Below, piece after piece: positions 21,197 to 29,899 of a stretch of 64,000 bases of DNA. The position numbers and the translations under genes were made by a program. The DNA lies in the NCBI RefSeq assembly GCF_028776105.2, contig NZ_CP145606.1, positions 372,001 to 436,000 of the forward strand, in the 5' to 3' direction. The DNA is from Neisseria leonii. GTDB taxonomy: Bacteria > Pseudomonadota > Gammaproteobacteria > Burkholderiales > Neisseriaceae. The notes below the pieces were generated by a model. It saw nothing but the letters and a program-made list of their open reading frames with translations, was not told the origin of the DNA and searched no databases. The first letter of the stretch is position 1. Every line of letters begins with the position of its first letter.

Positions 21197-21344
21197 GGTG
21201 TGGTCAGTTCCGTTGTGAGGGTGGCGGCGTTTTTGTGTTGTATTCTTACATTGGCCGTCTGAAAAAAGCAGGGCGTTGATTATAGCCGATTTTCTGTCCG
21301 GTGTTATCGAACGGTAAACATTTTTCGGGATTGGGGTAAGGTGC

Positions 21345-21373
21345 TTGGCGCAAGGAAAAAAAGCCGTTATAAT
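21345..21373 (+). promoter_or_regulatory. Sigma-70 promoter of the SRP RNA gene
   Basis: TTGGCG (21345-21350) and a consensus TATAAT (21368-21373) with the optimal 17-base spacer, placing transcription start near 21380. Confidence 0.85.
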
Positions 21374-21379
21374 GCCCAG

Positions 21380-21490
21380 CTTCTTTGGCGGGTCTCCTTA
21401 CATGGTGATCCGGAACAACGGGTCAGGGGCGGAAGCCAGCAGCCCACTCCGGAAAGTCAGTGCTGAGGGTCAGGCTCGCCGCCCATTATC
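21380..21490 (+). ncRNA. ffs: 4.5S signal recognition particle RNA
   Basis: RNA of the signal recognition particle, partner of Ffh in co-translational membrane targeting. The diagnostic apical hairpin is present near 21421-21446: GGTCAGG on one side, a GGAA tetraloop closed by GC pairs, and AGCAGCC on the other, forming the conserved asymmetric internal loop. The ends (GGCGG near 21387 and CCGCC near 21479) can pair. A consensus promoter lies upstream and a hairpin terminator follows at once. Exact ends are estimated. Confidence 0.88.
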
Positions 21491-21491
21491 G

Positions 21492-21529
21492 AACCATGCC
21501 GACGGTGTTTGCTGCCGGCATGGTTTTTT
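21492..21529 (+). terminator. Rho-independent terminator of ffs
   Basis: Ten-base-pair stem (21492-21501 with 21516-21525) followed by a T run to 21529. It contains no DUS. Confidence 0.9.
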
Positions 21530-21593
21530 ATTGGCCGTTGTGGTGGGGCTGAAATGCGGCCGCCGTGCCGTCAGGCCGTCTGAATTCCAGGTT

Positions 21594-22508
21594 TCAGACG
21601 GCCTCTGTGCCCAGGCGGGTTTCAGTTGCGGATAAGGTGCGGTTGAAGAAAGCAATATAGTCCCGGACTGCGGTTTCGAAAAAAATGCCCGAATAGATGC
21701 CGAAATGGCCGCAGGGATAGGTTTTGACCGTTGCCTGCGGAGATTGTGCGGCGCAGCGCAGGGCGGCAGCGGCAGGTGTCAGCGTGTCTTGTGTGCAGAT
21801 GGCGTAGAAAATGGGTGTCGGGATATTTCGGGCAAACCGGTCGGGCGAATATTTGAGAAATTCCAGCAGGGTCCGGGCCGGGGTTTCGTTGATCAAGGGG
21901 ATATTTTCCGGCAGCAGGCGCAGAAATTCGTCCAAATCGGGTACGGCCATGACGGCCGCGCTGCCCGGCGGCCCGCCCAGTTTGATCATGACGGGCGGGC
22001 GTTTGGTCAGGCAGGCCAGCAGGTCGGCAAACAGAAAGGGCAGGGTTTTCAGCAGGGTTGCCGGCGGGACGTTTCTGATGGTGGCGAAGTTGTCGGTATA
22101 GGGGCATTGTGCAACGGTGGCGAGAATGTCGCGGCGGCGGGCGGACAGGGTAATGACATGGCCGCCGCTGAATGATGTGCCGAACAGCAGAATACGGCTG
22201 CTGTCTATGCGCTTATCGTGTTTGACAAAGTCGATGGCGTTGTTCCAGTCGGCCAACTGCTCTTGCACATGGATGCGCTGCCGCTGCCGTCCGCCGCTGG
22301 CACCGAAATTGCGGTAATCGAAAACAAAACAGGCATAGCCAGCGGCGGCAAAGCGTTCGGCGTAAGCGTCCAGGCGCATTTCCCGAACGCCGCCCAGCCC
22401 GTGTGCCATGACGATAACGGGTGCTTCGGCACCGGTTGCGGGCTGATACAGCCAGGCACTGCACGGTGTGCCGTCTGAATCGAAGAGGCATTCTTCACGT
22501 TTGAACAC
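21594..22508 (-). CDS. Alpha/beta-fold hydrolase
   Basis: A 304-residue cytoplasmic hydrolase of the dienelactone-hydrolase/X-Pro-peptidase-like group. The oxyanion region is V-M-A-H-G-L-G-G near residue 34, the nucleophile elbow is G-T-S-F-S-G-G near 117, and the catalytic histidine is probably in Y-P-C-G-H-F-G near 270. Substrate unknown. The last codons and the stop (E-A-V-stop) are encoded by a DUS at 21594-21603. Upstream of its start lies the DUS that ends the preceding PhnP-like gene on the same strand. Confidence 0.85.
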   Translation of the reverse strand: MFKREECLFDSDGTPCSAWLYQPATGAEAPVIVMAHGLGGVREMRLDAYAERFAAAGYACFVFDYRNFGASGGRQRQRIHVQEQLADWNNAIDFVKHDKRIDSSRILLFGTSFSGGHVITLSARRRDILATVAQCPYTDNFATIRNVPPATLLKTLPFLFADLLACLTKRPPVMIKLGGPPGSAAVMAVPDLDEFLRLLPENIPLINETPARTLLEFLKYSPDRFARNIPTPIFYAICTQDTLTPAAAALRCAAQSPQATVKTYPCGHFGIYSGIFFETAVRDYIAFFNRTLSATETRLGTEAV

Positions 22509-22560
22509 GGTGGTCTCGCTTTGAGTCGGGATAAGGGTTGGGGGGCATGGCAGGCAGTTT

Positions 22561-23361
22561 TCAGACGGCCTCCGGTATGCCAGATGCCGGAGCGGGCGAG
22601 CAGACTGTCAGGCCGTCGTAGGCGGGGGCGATGCCGGGCGGGCAGCGGTCGAGCAGGTCGAAATAGTCGAGGCTGTGGGTCATGTGGATCAGATAGGTTT
22701 GGCGCGCGCCGATTTGCGCGGCATAGGCACAGGCTTGGCCGAAGCTCAAATGGCTGGGATAGGGGCGGTCGCCCAGACAGTCGATAAAGAGATAATCCAA
22801 GCCTTGCAAGGCGGTAATCTGTCCGGGTGCGAGATGGTTCAGGTCGGTCAGCCAGGCGATGTTGCCGATGCGGTAGGCGGTGCTCTGCCAGCGGCCGTGC
22901 GGTACTTGGAAATGGGTGAGCGGTGCACCGTTGATGTCGGGCAAATCGGCCAGACTGCCCGCGTGCAGAATGGGGCGGTTCCATTGGGCGGTGGGCGGCA
23001 GGAAAACATAGCCGAAGCGTTCGCGGATATTGTCGAGGGTAAAGCCGCTGCCGTAAATCGGAATCGCACTTTGCTGTTTGTAGCAGAAGGCGCGCAAATC
23101 GTCGATGCCGTTGAGGTGGTCGGCGTGGGGGTGGGTATAGAGTACGCCGTCGATGCGCGGCAGTTGTTCGCGCAAGGCCTGTGTGCGGAAGTCGGGCGTG
23201 GTGTCGATTAGCCAGCCCTGTCCGCCGATGTCGAGCCATGCGCTGCAACGGCTGCGGCTGTTTTGCGGCCGAGGGTCGGTGCAGACGGCGCAATCACAGC
23301 CGGCCACGGGCGTGCCGGAAGAGCTGCCGCAGCCTAACACGGTCAAACGGATGGGGGGCAT
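22561..23361 (-). CDS. PhnP-like metallo-beta-lactamase-fold hydrolase
   Basis: A 266-residue MBL-fold phosphodiesterase of the PhnP type. The metal-binding motif is T-H-P-H-A-D-H at residues 76-82, and an N-terminal C-x-C-x-x-C (G-C-D-C-A-V-C near 21-27) is typical of PhnP relatives. A further histidine lies in I-H-M-T-H near 225. PhnP acts on cyclic ribosyl phosphates; here there is no phosphonate cluster, so the real substrate is open. Its stop codon lies in a DUS (P-E-A-V-stop). Confidence 0.87.
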   Translation of the reverse strand: MPPIRLTVLGCGSSSGTPVAGCDCAVCTDPRPQNSRSRCSAWLDIGGQGWLIDTTPDFRTQALREQLPRIDGVLYTHPHADHLNGIDDLRAFCYKQQSAIPIYGSGFTLDNIRERFGYVFLPPTAQWNRPILHAGSLADLPDINGAPLTHFQVPHGRWQSTAYRIGNIAWLTDLNHLAPGQITALQGLDYLFIDCLGDRPYPSHLSFGQACAYAAQIGARQTYLIHMTHSLDYFDLLDRCPPGIAPAYDGLTVCSPAPASGIPEAV

Positions 23362-23493
23362 GGCGTATCCTTGCCGGTGGAAAGATGGTGCCGATTATAG
23401 ACCAAGTATCCGCAGGGTAAAGCCGTCTGCTTCACAAAAGCCGCGTTTTTCGCTTACACTGCGCGCTTCTGAAACGAAGGGCGGGACAGTGTG

Positions 23494-24753
23494 ATGCAGG
23501 AAATCGAACAATATGTACGCGCGCGGGCGCAGGCGGCGAAAGCGGCTTTTTATGCGCTGGCAGAGACTTCAACCGAGCAGAAAAACCGCGCACTGCTGCG
23601 GCTGGAAGCGTTGTTGGCCGAGTATGAACACGATATTTTGGCTGCCAATGCCGAAGATATGCGGCTGGCACGGGAAAAAGGTTTGGACGCGGCCATGCTT
23701 GACCGTTTGGCCGTCAGCGGAAAAATCGTTGCCGCGATGCGCGAGGGTTTGTGCCAAGTGGCGGCACTGCCTGATCCGGTGGGCGAGATGGACGGTTTCC
23801 GCACCCGTCCCAACGGCCTGAGTATCGGCAAAATGCGGGTGCCTTTGGGCGTGATCGGCATGATTTACGAGGCGCGGCCGAATGTTACGGTGGATGCGGC
23901 CGCGTTGTGCCTGAAATCGGGCAATGCCTGCGTTTTGCGCGGCGGCAGCGAGGCGGTACGCAGCAATACGGCGATTGCCCGACTGATTACGCGCGCGCTG
24001 GTTGAGGGCGGTCTGCCGCAGGACGCGGTGGTGTTTATCGAACAGACTGACCGTGCCGGTGTGGGCGCGATGCTGCAAAGCCCCGATTTGATTGATGTGA
24101 TTATTCCGCGCGGCGGCAAAAGTCTGGTGGCGCGGGTGGCGGCCGAAGCGCGCGTGCCGGTTATCAAGCATTTGGACGGCATCTGCCATGTGTATTTAGA
24201 TGAATTTGCCGACCGGGACAAAGCATTGGCTATTGCCCTGAATGCCAAAACGTCGCGCTACGGTACCTGCAATACGATGGAAACCCTGCTGGTGCATCAG
24301 GCGCGCGCGCAGGATTTGCTGCCCGAGCTGGCGCGGCTGTATGGGGAAAAAAATGTCGAATTGCGTGGCTGTGCACGCACGCTGGCGGTTTTGCCCGATA
24401 TTCAGACGGCCTCCGAAGCCGATTGGGATACCGAATATCTCGCCCCCGTGCTGGCCGTGAAAATCGTGGACGACTTGGCCGAAGCCGTCGCCCACATCAA
24501 CCGCCACGGCAGCCACCATACCGACAGCATCGTTACCGAGCATTACGGCCGGGCCCAAAGTTTCCTGCGTTTGGTGGACAGTGCCAGCGTGATGGTGAAT
24601 GCGTCCACCCGCTTTGCCGACGGTTTCGAATACGGGCTGGGTGCCGAAATCGGTATTTCCACCGATAAAATCCATGTCCGAGGCCCGGTCGGCCTGCACG
24701 GGCTGACCGGGCAGAAATGGGTGGTGCTGGGCAGCGGCCAGATTCGCGAATGA
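23494..24753 (+). CDS. proA: Gamma-glutamyl phosphate reductase
   Basis: Second step of proline synthesis, reducing gamma-glutamyl phosphate with NADPH. The 419-residue product has the family blocks [16 protein letters not shown] near residue 110, [14 protein letters not shown] near 140, and the catalytic cysteine in Y-G-T-C-N-T-M-E-T near 260. The start is ATG 23494; a GTG one codon earlier is possible because the purine-rich ribosome binding site would suit it too. No proB is adjacent. A DUS-like core inside (near 24402) is translated as I-Q-T-A. Confidence 0.96.
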   Translation: MQEIEQYVRARAQAAKAAFYALAETSTEQKNRALLRLEALLAEYEHDILAANAEDMRLAREKGLDAAMLDRLAVSGKIVAAMREGLCQVAALPDPVGEMDGFRTRPNGLSIGKMRVPLGVIGMIYEARPNVTVDAAALCLKSGNACVLRGGSEAVRSNTAIARLITRALVEGGLPQDAVVFIEQTDRAGVGAMLQSPDLIDVIIPRGGKSLVARVAAEARVPVIKHLDGICHVYLDEFADRDKALAIALNAKTSRYGTCNTMETLLVHQARAQDLLPELARLYGEKNVELRGCARTLAVLPDIQTASEADWDTEYLAPVLAVKIVDDLAEAVAHINRHGSHHTDSIVTEHYGRAQSFLRLVDSASVMVNASTRFADGFEYGLGAEIGISTDKIHVRGPVGLHGLTGQKWVVLGSGQIRE

Positions 24754-24931
24754 ATCACGATTCCGTCCGGCCGCCGCAAGGCCGTCTGAACGGCCGGCTG
24801 CAACGTTAAAACCGCCGCCTGCGGTTTTGCAAACCTTTTACAAGCATTATCTGGTATACGGTACGGCTTTTTGCGACAATCGCCATGCTGTACCGAATAC
24901 ACGCAACTACTACTGAAATAAGGATAATCCC

Positions 24932-25774
24932 GTGAAACGCATCGCACTTTTCCTGCTGACCAATATCGCTGTTTTGGTGGTCATCAGTATCATTCTGCGC
25001 ATTTTGGGCCTGAACGGCGACCCCGGCCAGTACGGCAGCCTGCTCGCCTATTCGGCCGTCATCGGTTTTACCGGATCGATTATTTCGCTGCTGATGTCCA
25101 AAAGCATGGCCAAACGTGCGGTGGGTGCGGAAGTGATTACACAGCCTGCCAACGAATTGGAAGCCTGGCTGGTGAATACGGTGGCTGCGCAGGCGCGCCA
25201 GTGGAATCTGAAAACGCCGGAAGTGGCGGTTTACCACTCGCCCGAGCCGAACGCTTTTGCCACCGGCGCGAGCAGAAACAACTCGCTGGTTGCGGTCAGC
25301 ACCGGTCTGCTGCAACACATGAGCCGCGACGAAGTCGAAGCCGTGCTGGCGCACGAAGTGGCACACATCGGCAACGGCGATATGGTCACGCTGACGCTGA
25401 TTCAGGGCGTGGTGAATACTTTTGTCGTCTTCCTGTCGCGTATTGCCGCCAATATCATCGCCAACAACGGCCGGAGCGAAAACAGCGGCGGTGTGTATTT
25501 TATGGTGAGCATGGTATTGCAGGTATTGTTCGGCTTTCTCGCCAGCTTTATCGTGATGTGGTTCAGCCGCCAGCGCGAATACCGTGCCGATGCCGGCGCG
25601 GCCAGACTGGTGGGTGCGCCGAAAATGATTGCCGCGCTGCAACGCCTAAAAGGCGAAACCGGGCAGCTGCCCAAAGAAATGGCGGCGATGGGCATTGCCA
25701 GCGAAAGCAGAGATTCGCTGCTTTCCACCCACCCGACATTGGACAACCGCATCGCGCGTTTGAAAGCGATGTAA
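24932..25774 (+). CDS. htpX: HtpX heat-shock membrane metalloprotease
   Basis: Zinc protease of the inner membrane that degrades damaged membrane proteins. The 280-residue product has two N-terminal helices (residues 5-26 and 36-56), the catalytic H-E-V-A-H at 141-145, the third ligand region in R-E-Y-R-A-D near 218, and further hydrophobic helices between. Length is typical. AAGGA precedes the start, and the gene stands alone. Confidence 0.96.
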   Translation: MKRIALFLLTNIAVLVVISIILRILGLNGDPGQYGSLLAYSAVIGFTGSIISLLMSKSMAKRAVGAEVITQPANELEAWLVNTVAAQARQWNLKTPEVAVYHSPEPNAFATGASRNNSLVAVSTGLLQHMSRDEVEAVLAHEVAHIGNGDMVTLTLIQGVVNTFVVFLSRIAANIIANNGRSENSGGVYFMVSMVLQVLFGFLASFIVMWFSRQREYRADAGAARLVGAPKMIAALQRLKGETGQLPKEMAAMGIASESRDSLLSTHPTLDNRIARLKAM

Positions 25775-25867
25775 GGCGGCTGCCGGAACCATACGGCCCG
25801 CTGTGGCGGCCAGCTTCGGGCAGTCCGCAAACAGCGGGTTTTTGACGGGCTGTCGGCAGGGCAGTTT

Positions 25868-25979
25868 CGGAAAATACTGTGAAGTTTTATTAAGCTTCTT
25901 CGAGTCTTTAATAATATATAAGCCTGTAATATATAAGGCCGTCTGAAAAACGGGTTTTGCCGTTTTCAGACGGCCTTTT
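25868..25979. repeat. Dispersed short repeat followed by a DUS-paired terminator
   Basis: From 25868 to about 25937 the sequence resembles stretches near 1360 and 14667 (motif AATACTGTGAAGTTTTATT here), followed by an AT-rich part in which AATATATAAG occurs twice. A head-to-head DUS pair (25938-25979) then forms the htpX terminator. From 25775 to 25867 nothing is recognisable. Confidence 0.6.
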
Positions 25980-25998
25980 TGCGGACGGACGGCACAAC

Positions 25999-26026
25999 TT
26001 GAATCTTTTCATGCTTGTGGCATAAT
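25999..26026 (+). promoter_or_regulatory. Promoter of the tnaC-tnaA transcription unit
   Basis: TTGAAT (25999-26004) and CATAAT (26021-26026) with a 16-base spacer and TG one base before the -10 (extended type). Start is expected near 26033, giving a leader of about 85 bases before tnaC. I did not recognise a clear CRP site. Confidence 0.7.
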
Positions 26027-26118
26027 TTCTGCGGGCTGTATGTTTCAGGAACAGTTTGGCGGGCGGGCAGTGTGGCTGTCCCGCATCATGGCGCAACTGA
26101 CAATCGGCGGGGTCTGTT

Positions 26119-26181
26119 ATGTCCGTATGTGTTTTGGCATGGTTTGTCAATGATCCTTCTTTTACCTTCTTTTTTCCGTAG
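26119..26181 (+). CDS. tnaC: TnaC-like tryptophan-sensing leader peptide
   Basis: A 20-codon ORF in the leader of tryptophanase with one tryptophan (W8-F9), Asp12, and Pro20 as last residue before TAG. In E. coli TnaC the residues needed for tryptophan-induced ribosome arrest are Trp12, Asp16 and the final Pro24. The spacings, four residues from Trp to Asp and eight from Asp to Pro, are identical here, and W-F is shared too. The C-terminus T-F-F-F-P recalls the F-F-F-P of the Proteus leader as I remember it. A GGGG stretch before the ATG may serve as ribosome binding site. A boxA-like TGCTGTTTA follows at 26196-26204. Arrest function is inferred, not shown. Confidence 0.85.
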   Translation: MSVCVLAWFVNDPSFTFFFP

Positions 26182-26250
26182 AACGGTCTGTTTTGTGCTG
26201 TTTACGGTTTGTTCTGCTGTTTTTAGATTGAGCATATCAGGAGGTTTGTG

Positions 26251-27669
26251 ATGGAACATTTCAAACATTTGCCCGAGCCGTTCCGTATCCGTGTTATCGA
26301 GCCGGTTGCCCGCACGACGCGCGCCTACCGCGAGCAGGCGATTGTGCAGGCGGGGCTGAATCCGTTTCTGTTGGACAGTCGGGATGTTTTTATCGATCTG
26401 CTGACCGACAGCGGCACCGGCGCGGTAACGCAGGATATGCAGGCGGCCATGCTGCGCGGCGATGAGGCTTACAGCGGCAGCCGCAGCTATTACGCGCTCG
26501 CTGATATGGTAAAAGAGATTTTCGGTTACGGTTATACGATTCCCACCCATCAGGGGCGTGGTGCGGAACAGATTTACATTCCGGTTTTGATCCGGAAGCG
26601 GGAACGCGAAAAAGGCTTGGACCGCAGTAAGATGGTGGTGTTTTCCAATTATTTTTTCGATACCACGCAAGGCCATTCCCAACTGAACGGTGCGGCCGTC
26701 TGCAATGTGCATACGCAGGCGGCTTTCGATACCGGCGTGAAGCACGATTTCAAAGGTAATTTTGATTTGGACAAGTTGGAGCAGGGCATTGTGCAGGCAG
26801 GCGCACAGAATGTGCCCTATATCGTCTGTACCATTACCTGCAATTCCGCCGGCGGCCAGCCGGTATCGCTGGCCAATTTGCGTGCGGTATATGCCGTGGC
26901 ACAGAAGTACGATATTCCAGTGGTCATGGATTCGGCGCGTTTTGCCGAAAATGCCTACTTTATCCGTCAGCGCGAAGCGGAATGCCGGGATTGGAGCATC
27001 GAAAAAATCACTTACGAATGCTACCGCCATGCCGACATATTGGCGATGTCGGCGAAAAAAGACGCAATGGTGCCGATGGGCGGACTGTTGTGCTTTAAAG
27101 ACGAAACGGTAGCAGACATTTATCAGGACTGCCGTACGCTTTGCGTGGCACAGGAGGGTTTTCCGACCTACGGCGGTTTGGAGGGCGGTGCGATGGAGCG
27201 GTTGGCGGTGGGTTTGCGTGACGGTATGCGCGAAGACTGGCTGGCCTACCGCATCAACCAGGTCGAATATCTGGTCAACGGCTTGGAGGCGGCAGGGGTG
27301 GTCTGCCAGCAGCCCGGCGGTCATGCCGCTTTTGTCGATGCGGGCAAATTGCTGCCCCATATTCCGCCCGGGCAGTTTCCCGCACAGGCATTGGCCTGTG
27401 CACTGTATCGGGAGGCCGGTATCCGTGCGGTGGAAATCGGGTCTTTGCTGTTGGGGCGCAATCCGAAAACGGGCGAGCAGCTGCCCTGCCCGGCCGAGCT
27501 GCTGCGTCTGACCGTGCCCAGAGCCACTTATACGCAAACCCATATGGATTTTATTATCGAAGCGTTTGCCCGTGTCCGTGAACGGGCAGCCGGTATCAAG
27601 GGTTTGGCCTTTACTTACGAACCGTCCGTTTTGCGCCACTTCACTGCCCGTTTCCGAGAAGCGGCCTGA
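26251..27669 (+). CDS. tnaA: Tryptophanase (tryptophan indole-lyase)
   Basis: Splits tryptophan into indole, pyruvate and ammonia. The 472-residue product is close to E. coli TnaA throughout (start [15 protein letters not shown]; 471 residues there). The PLP lysine lies in M-S-A-K-K-D-A near residue 270. Tryptophan-specific rather than tyrosine phenol-lyase features dominate by overall likeness. A strong GGAGG precedes the ATG. It lies 69 bases after the tnaC-like leader. No tnaB permease gene follows, so tryptophan uptake must rely on something else. Base composition is that of the chromosome, so any transfer is old. Confidence 0.95.
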   Translation: MEHFKHLPEPFRIRVIEPVARTTRAYREQAIVQAGLNPFLLDSRDVFIDLLTDSGTGAVTQDMQAAMLRGDEAYSGSRSYYALADMVKEIFGYGYTIPTHQGRGAEQIYIPVLIRKREREKGLDRSKMVVFSNYFFDTTQGHSQLNGAAVCNVHTQAAFDTGVKHDFKGNFDLDKLEQGIVQAGAQNVPYIVCTITCNSAGGQPVSLANLRAVYAVAQKYDIPVVMDSARFAENAYFIRQREAECRDWSIEKITYECYRHADILAMSAKKDAMVPMGGLLCFKDETVADIYQDCRTLCVAQEGFPTYGGLEGGAMERLAVGLRDGMREDWLAYRINQVEYLVNGLEAAGVVCQQPGGHAAFVDAGKLLPHIPPGQFPAQALACALYREAGIRAVEIGSLLLGRNPKTGEQLPCPAELLRLTVPRATYTQTHMDFIIEAFARVRERAAGIKGLAFTYEPSVLRHFTARFREAA

Positions 27670-28101
27670 GTGCGCACCATACGGCCGCGCCCGCATGATC
27701 TGCGGTGCGGCCTTTTCTGTATGTGAGGCGGATATGCAGGCCGTCTGAAAAAAAGGATGAAACGGATTTTGCTGTCGGATGTAGTCGGTGCTGCCTTTTC
27801 AGACGGCCTTGCTGCCGGTGGCGGCCGTACGGGAAAGCGGGTTTTGTTTGTGCAGGTGTGCGGGGTAGAAGGTTGAGTATATCCCGTCTGAGGCGGGTAA
27901 CAGGATCTGTCCAGTTGCGATGCTGCATGCCGTGCAGAAAATGCGGGAAGCGGGGGCGGGGAGCGTTTTGCCGCAACCGTCTGAGATGGGGCAACCGTCA
28001 GACTTTTCAGACGGCATCACATGGCGGTCGGCGGAAACGGCTTATCCGACGGTATAGGGTCGACCGTTTGAAACAGGCGGTGCTGTTTTTTCCGGCCGAA
28101 C
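27670..28101. other. Gene-free region between tnaA and pgeF
   Basis: Holds an AG-DUS pair (about 27739 and 27797-27809), which probably terminates tnaA, and a further inverted DUS-like core near 28004-28014. Otherwise I see no gene, RNA or repeat. Confidence 0.55.
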
Positions 28102-28884
28102 TTAGTGGGAAGTTTCCAGCCAAATGATGCTGGCCATGCGGCCGGTTCGGCCGTCGCGGCGGTAGGAAAAGAAGTGGTCGCGCTCCAAAACCGTGCAGCG
28201 GTTGCCGCCGTAAATACGGTTGATGCCGTGGCGGCGCAGGATACGGCGGGCAAGCCGGTAAATATCGGCCAGATATTTCCCTTCGCCGATAGGGTCAAAC
28301 GCCCCGGCCGCGCCGGGGTCGGGCAGGCAGAATGCGTCCCATACATCTTGGCCGACTTCAAAGGCTTCCGGGCCTATGGCAGGGCCCAGATAGGCGAGCA
28401 GTTTTTCGGGGGGAACCCGCATGGCATCGGCGGTGTTCTGCACAATGCCGCCGGCCAACCCGCGCCAACCGGCATGGGCGGCGGCAACGGTTGTGCCGTC
28501 TTCGTCACAGAATAAGACCGGCAGGCAGTCGGCCGTCATCACCGCGCAGGCGGCCAGGCCGTCTGAATTGACGGATGCATCGGCGGTATGGCCGTTGTGC
28601 GCACAGTCGGCGTAGACGACATCGGTGCTGTGGACTTGGTTGAGATAGATGACGGGACGGCCGACGGTTTGTTCCACCCGTGCGCGGTTGGCTGCCACAT
28701 TTTCGGGGCGGTCGCCGACATGGCTGCCGAGATTCAGGCTGTCAAACGGTTTGCTGCCGACACCGCCCCGGCGGGTGGTGAGCAGGGTATGCACCGTCGG
28801 CGGCGCGGGCCAGTCGGCATGGAAAAAACCGTCGTCCTGAGCGGCGGGCAGGTTGAGCATTTGATGAACGGTTTTGACGGCCAT
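28102..28884 (-). CDS. pgeF: PgeF/YfiH-type laccase-domain protein
   Basis: Multicopper-polyphenol-oxidase-fold protein, now known as peptidoglycan editing factor PgeF with purine nucleoside phosphorylase-like chemistry in relatives. I chose ATG 28884 (M-A-V-K-T-V-H-Q), giving 260 residues and a 16-base gap after the upstream gene; an earlier ATG at 28941 would overlap it. Signature parts are N-L-G-x-H-V-G-D near residue 50, Q-V-H-S-T-D-V near 82, T-A-D-C-L-P-V near 118 and A-A-A-H-A-G-W-R-G near 134. Likely co-transcribed with the upstream 102-codon gene. Confidence 0.9.
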   Translation of the reverse strand: MAVKTVHQMLNLPAAQDDGFFHADWPAPPTVHTLLTTRRGGVGSKPFDSLNLGSHVGDRPENVAANRARVEQTVGRPVIYLNQVHSTDVVYADCAHNGHTADASVNSDGLAACAVMTADCLPVLFCDEDGTTVAAAHAGWRGLAGGIVQNTADAMRVPPEKLLAYLGPAIGPEAFEVGQDVWDAFCLPDPGAAGAFDPIGEGKYLADIYRLARRILRRHGINRIYGGNRCTVLERDHFFSYRRDGRTGRMASIIWLETSH

Positions 28885-28900
28885 GGCGGTATCGGCTTTT

Positions 28901-29209
28901 TTAATGATGGTGGTACTGACAGGCGGTTTCGTGCCAAGCATCGTCGTCGCCGTCGAACTCTTCTACATGGTCGAAATCGCCGTTTTCCACCAAAGCCACC
29001 AGTTCGGCCAAATCCTGCGCGCCTTCTACCCAGAAACACGGCACATCGAGCGGGGTATCGGGGGGCAGCAGCGCGGCTTTGCCCTCGTGCCAGGCCAGCC
29101 AGTAGCCGTTGGCGGTTCGGATAAAGCGGGCATCGGGGTGAATGTGTTCGTTTTCGGTGTTCACGAGCATACGCTCGGCGATTTCGGTTTGGAAAGGCAG
29201 GGTCTGCAT
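28901..29209 (-). CDS. Small acidic hypothetical protein with histidine-rich end
   Basis: A 102-residue soluble protein, strongly acidic in its second half (E-E-F-D-G-D-D-D-A-W) and ending H-E-T-A-C-Q-Y-H-H-H. The acidic and His/Cys-containing tail could bind metal, but I do not recognise the family. It lies immediately upstream of pgeF on the same strand, so both are probably one transcript. Codon use is like the neighbours. Confidence 0.7.
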   Translation of the reverse strand: MQTLPFQTEIAERMLVNTENEHIHPDARFIRTANGYWLAWHEGKAALLPPDTPLDVPCFWVEGAQDLAELVALVENGDFDHVEEFDGDDDAWHETACQYHHH

Positions 29210-29339
29210 AATAGCTGAACTTTGAAAGGTTGCGGATGCGGCATTATAGCGGAATAGCGGACGGTTGCGTGTGGGCAGAACGGAGGCCGTCTGAAACCGC
29301 CGCGTATGATGCCTGCGTATTTTCGGGCGGCCAAAACGC

Positions 29340-29783
29340 CTATTCGGGCAGAAAACGGCTGAGGGCGGGCAGGAAGCATTCGCTCAGATAGAGGCGTTCG
29401 CCCCGGTGTTCAAACCACGACTGGCGCGTGAGCAAATAGTGTTCGGCGCGGGAAAAACGGATTTTGCTGCGTTTGAGTGTCAGGCCGTCTGAAAACAGAA
29501 TCTGCCCCAGCGGCGTGGTGCCGCAATCGAGTATTTCCCGCCATTCGGATTGCGGACTGCACAGGCTTTGCGCATGGACGACCGGAATATCGTCCAGCAG
29601 CAGGGTAACATTGCGGGCAAACCGCGGGGCGTGGAAACAGAATCCGCCGAACGGCAGAAAGCGGCCGGTTTCGCCCAAAAAATCCAGCTGCACCCGAAAG
29701 CTGCCCAAAGCCGACAAGGCGCGGGTTAATGAGGGCTGGCGGACGAGTTCGGCCAAAGCGGGGGCGGGCGGAATCGGATTCAT
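29340..29783 (-). CDS. ubiC: Chorismate pyruvate-lyase
   Basis: First committed step of ubiquinone synthesis, chorismate to 4-hydroxybenzoate. The 147-residue product shows the UbiC pattern: W-R-E-I-L-D near residue 82, T-T-P-L-G-Q-I-L-F near 89, and [10 protein letters not shown] at the end. It is a little shorter than E. coli UbiC (165 residues). A DUS inside the gene is translated as L-F-S-D-G-L. Divergent from uvrB; no ubiA is adjacent. Confidence 0.82.
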   Translation of the reverse strand: MNPIPPAPALAELVRQPSLTRALSALGSFRVQLDFLGETGRFLPFGGFCFHAPRFARNVTLLLDDIPVVHAQSLCSPQSEWREILDCGTTPLGQILFSDGLTLKRSKIRFSRAEHYLLTRQSWFEHRGERLYLSECFLPALSRFLPE

Positions 29784-29857
29784 GGTGGTGTGCGGGAAAA
29801 CGGCCGCATATTATAGCGTTTTTGCGCGCCGCCGTGAGCGGGCATTCTTGTCCGCTT

Positions 29858-29866
29858 TGTTATAAT
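29858..29866 (+). promoter_or_regulatory. Extended -10 promoter of uvrB
   Basis: TGTTATAAT is a perfect extended -10 element about 34 bases before the uvrB ATG. The short leader between them contains a complete AG-DUS (29886-29897), and no ordinary Shine-Dalgarno is visible closer to the ATG. Confidence 0.7.
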
Positions 29867-29899
29867 CGCGCTTTTCCCCGATTCAGGCCGTCTGAAAAT

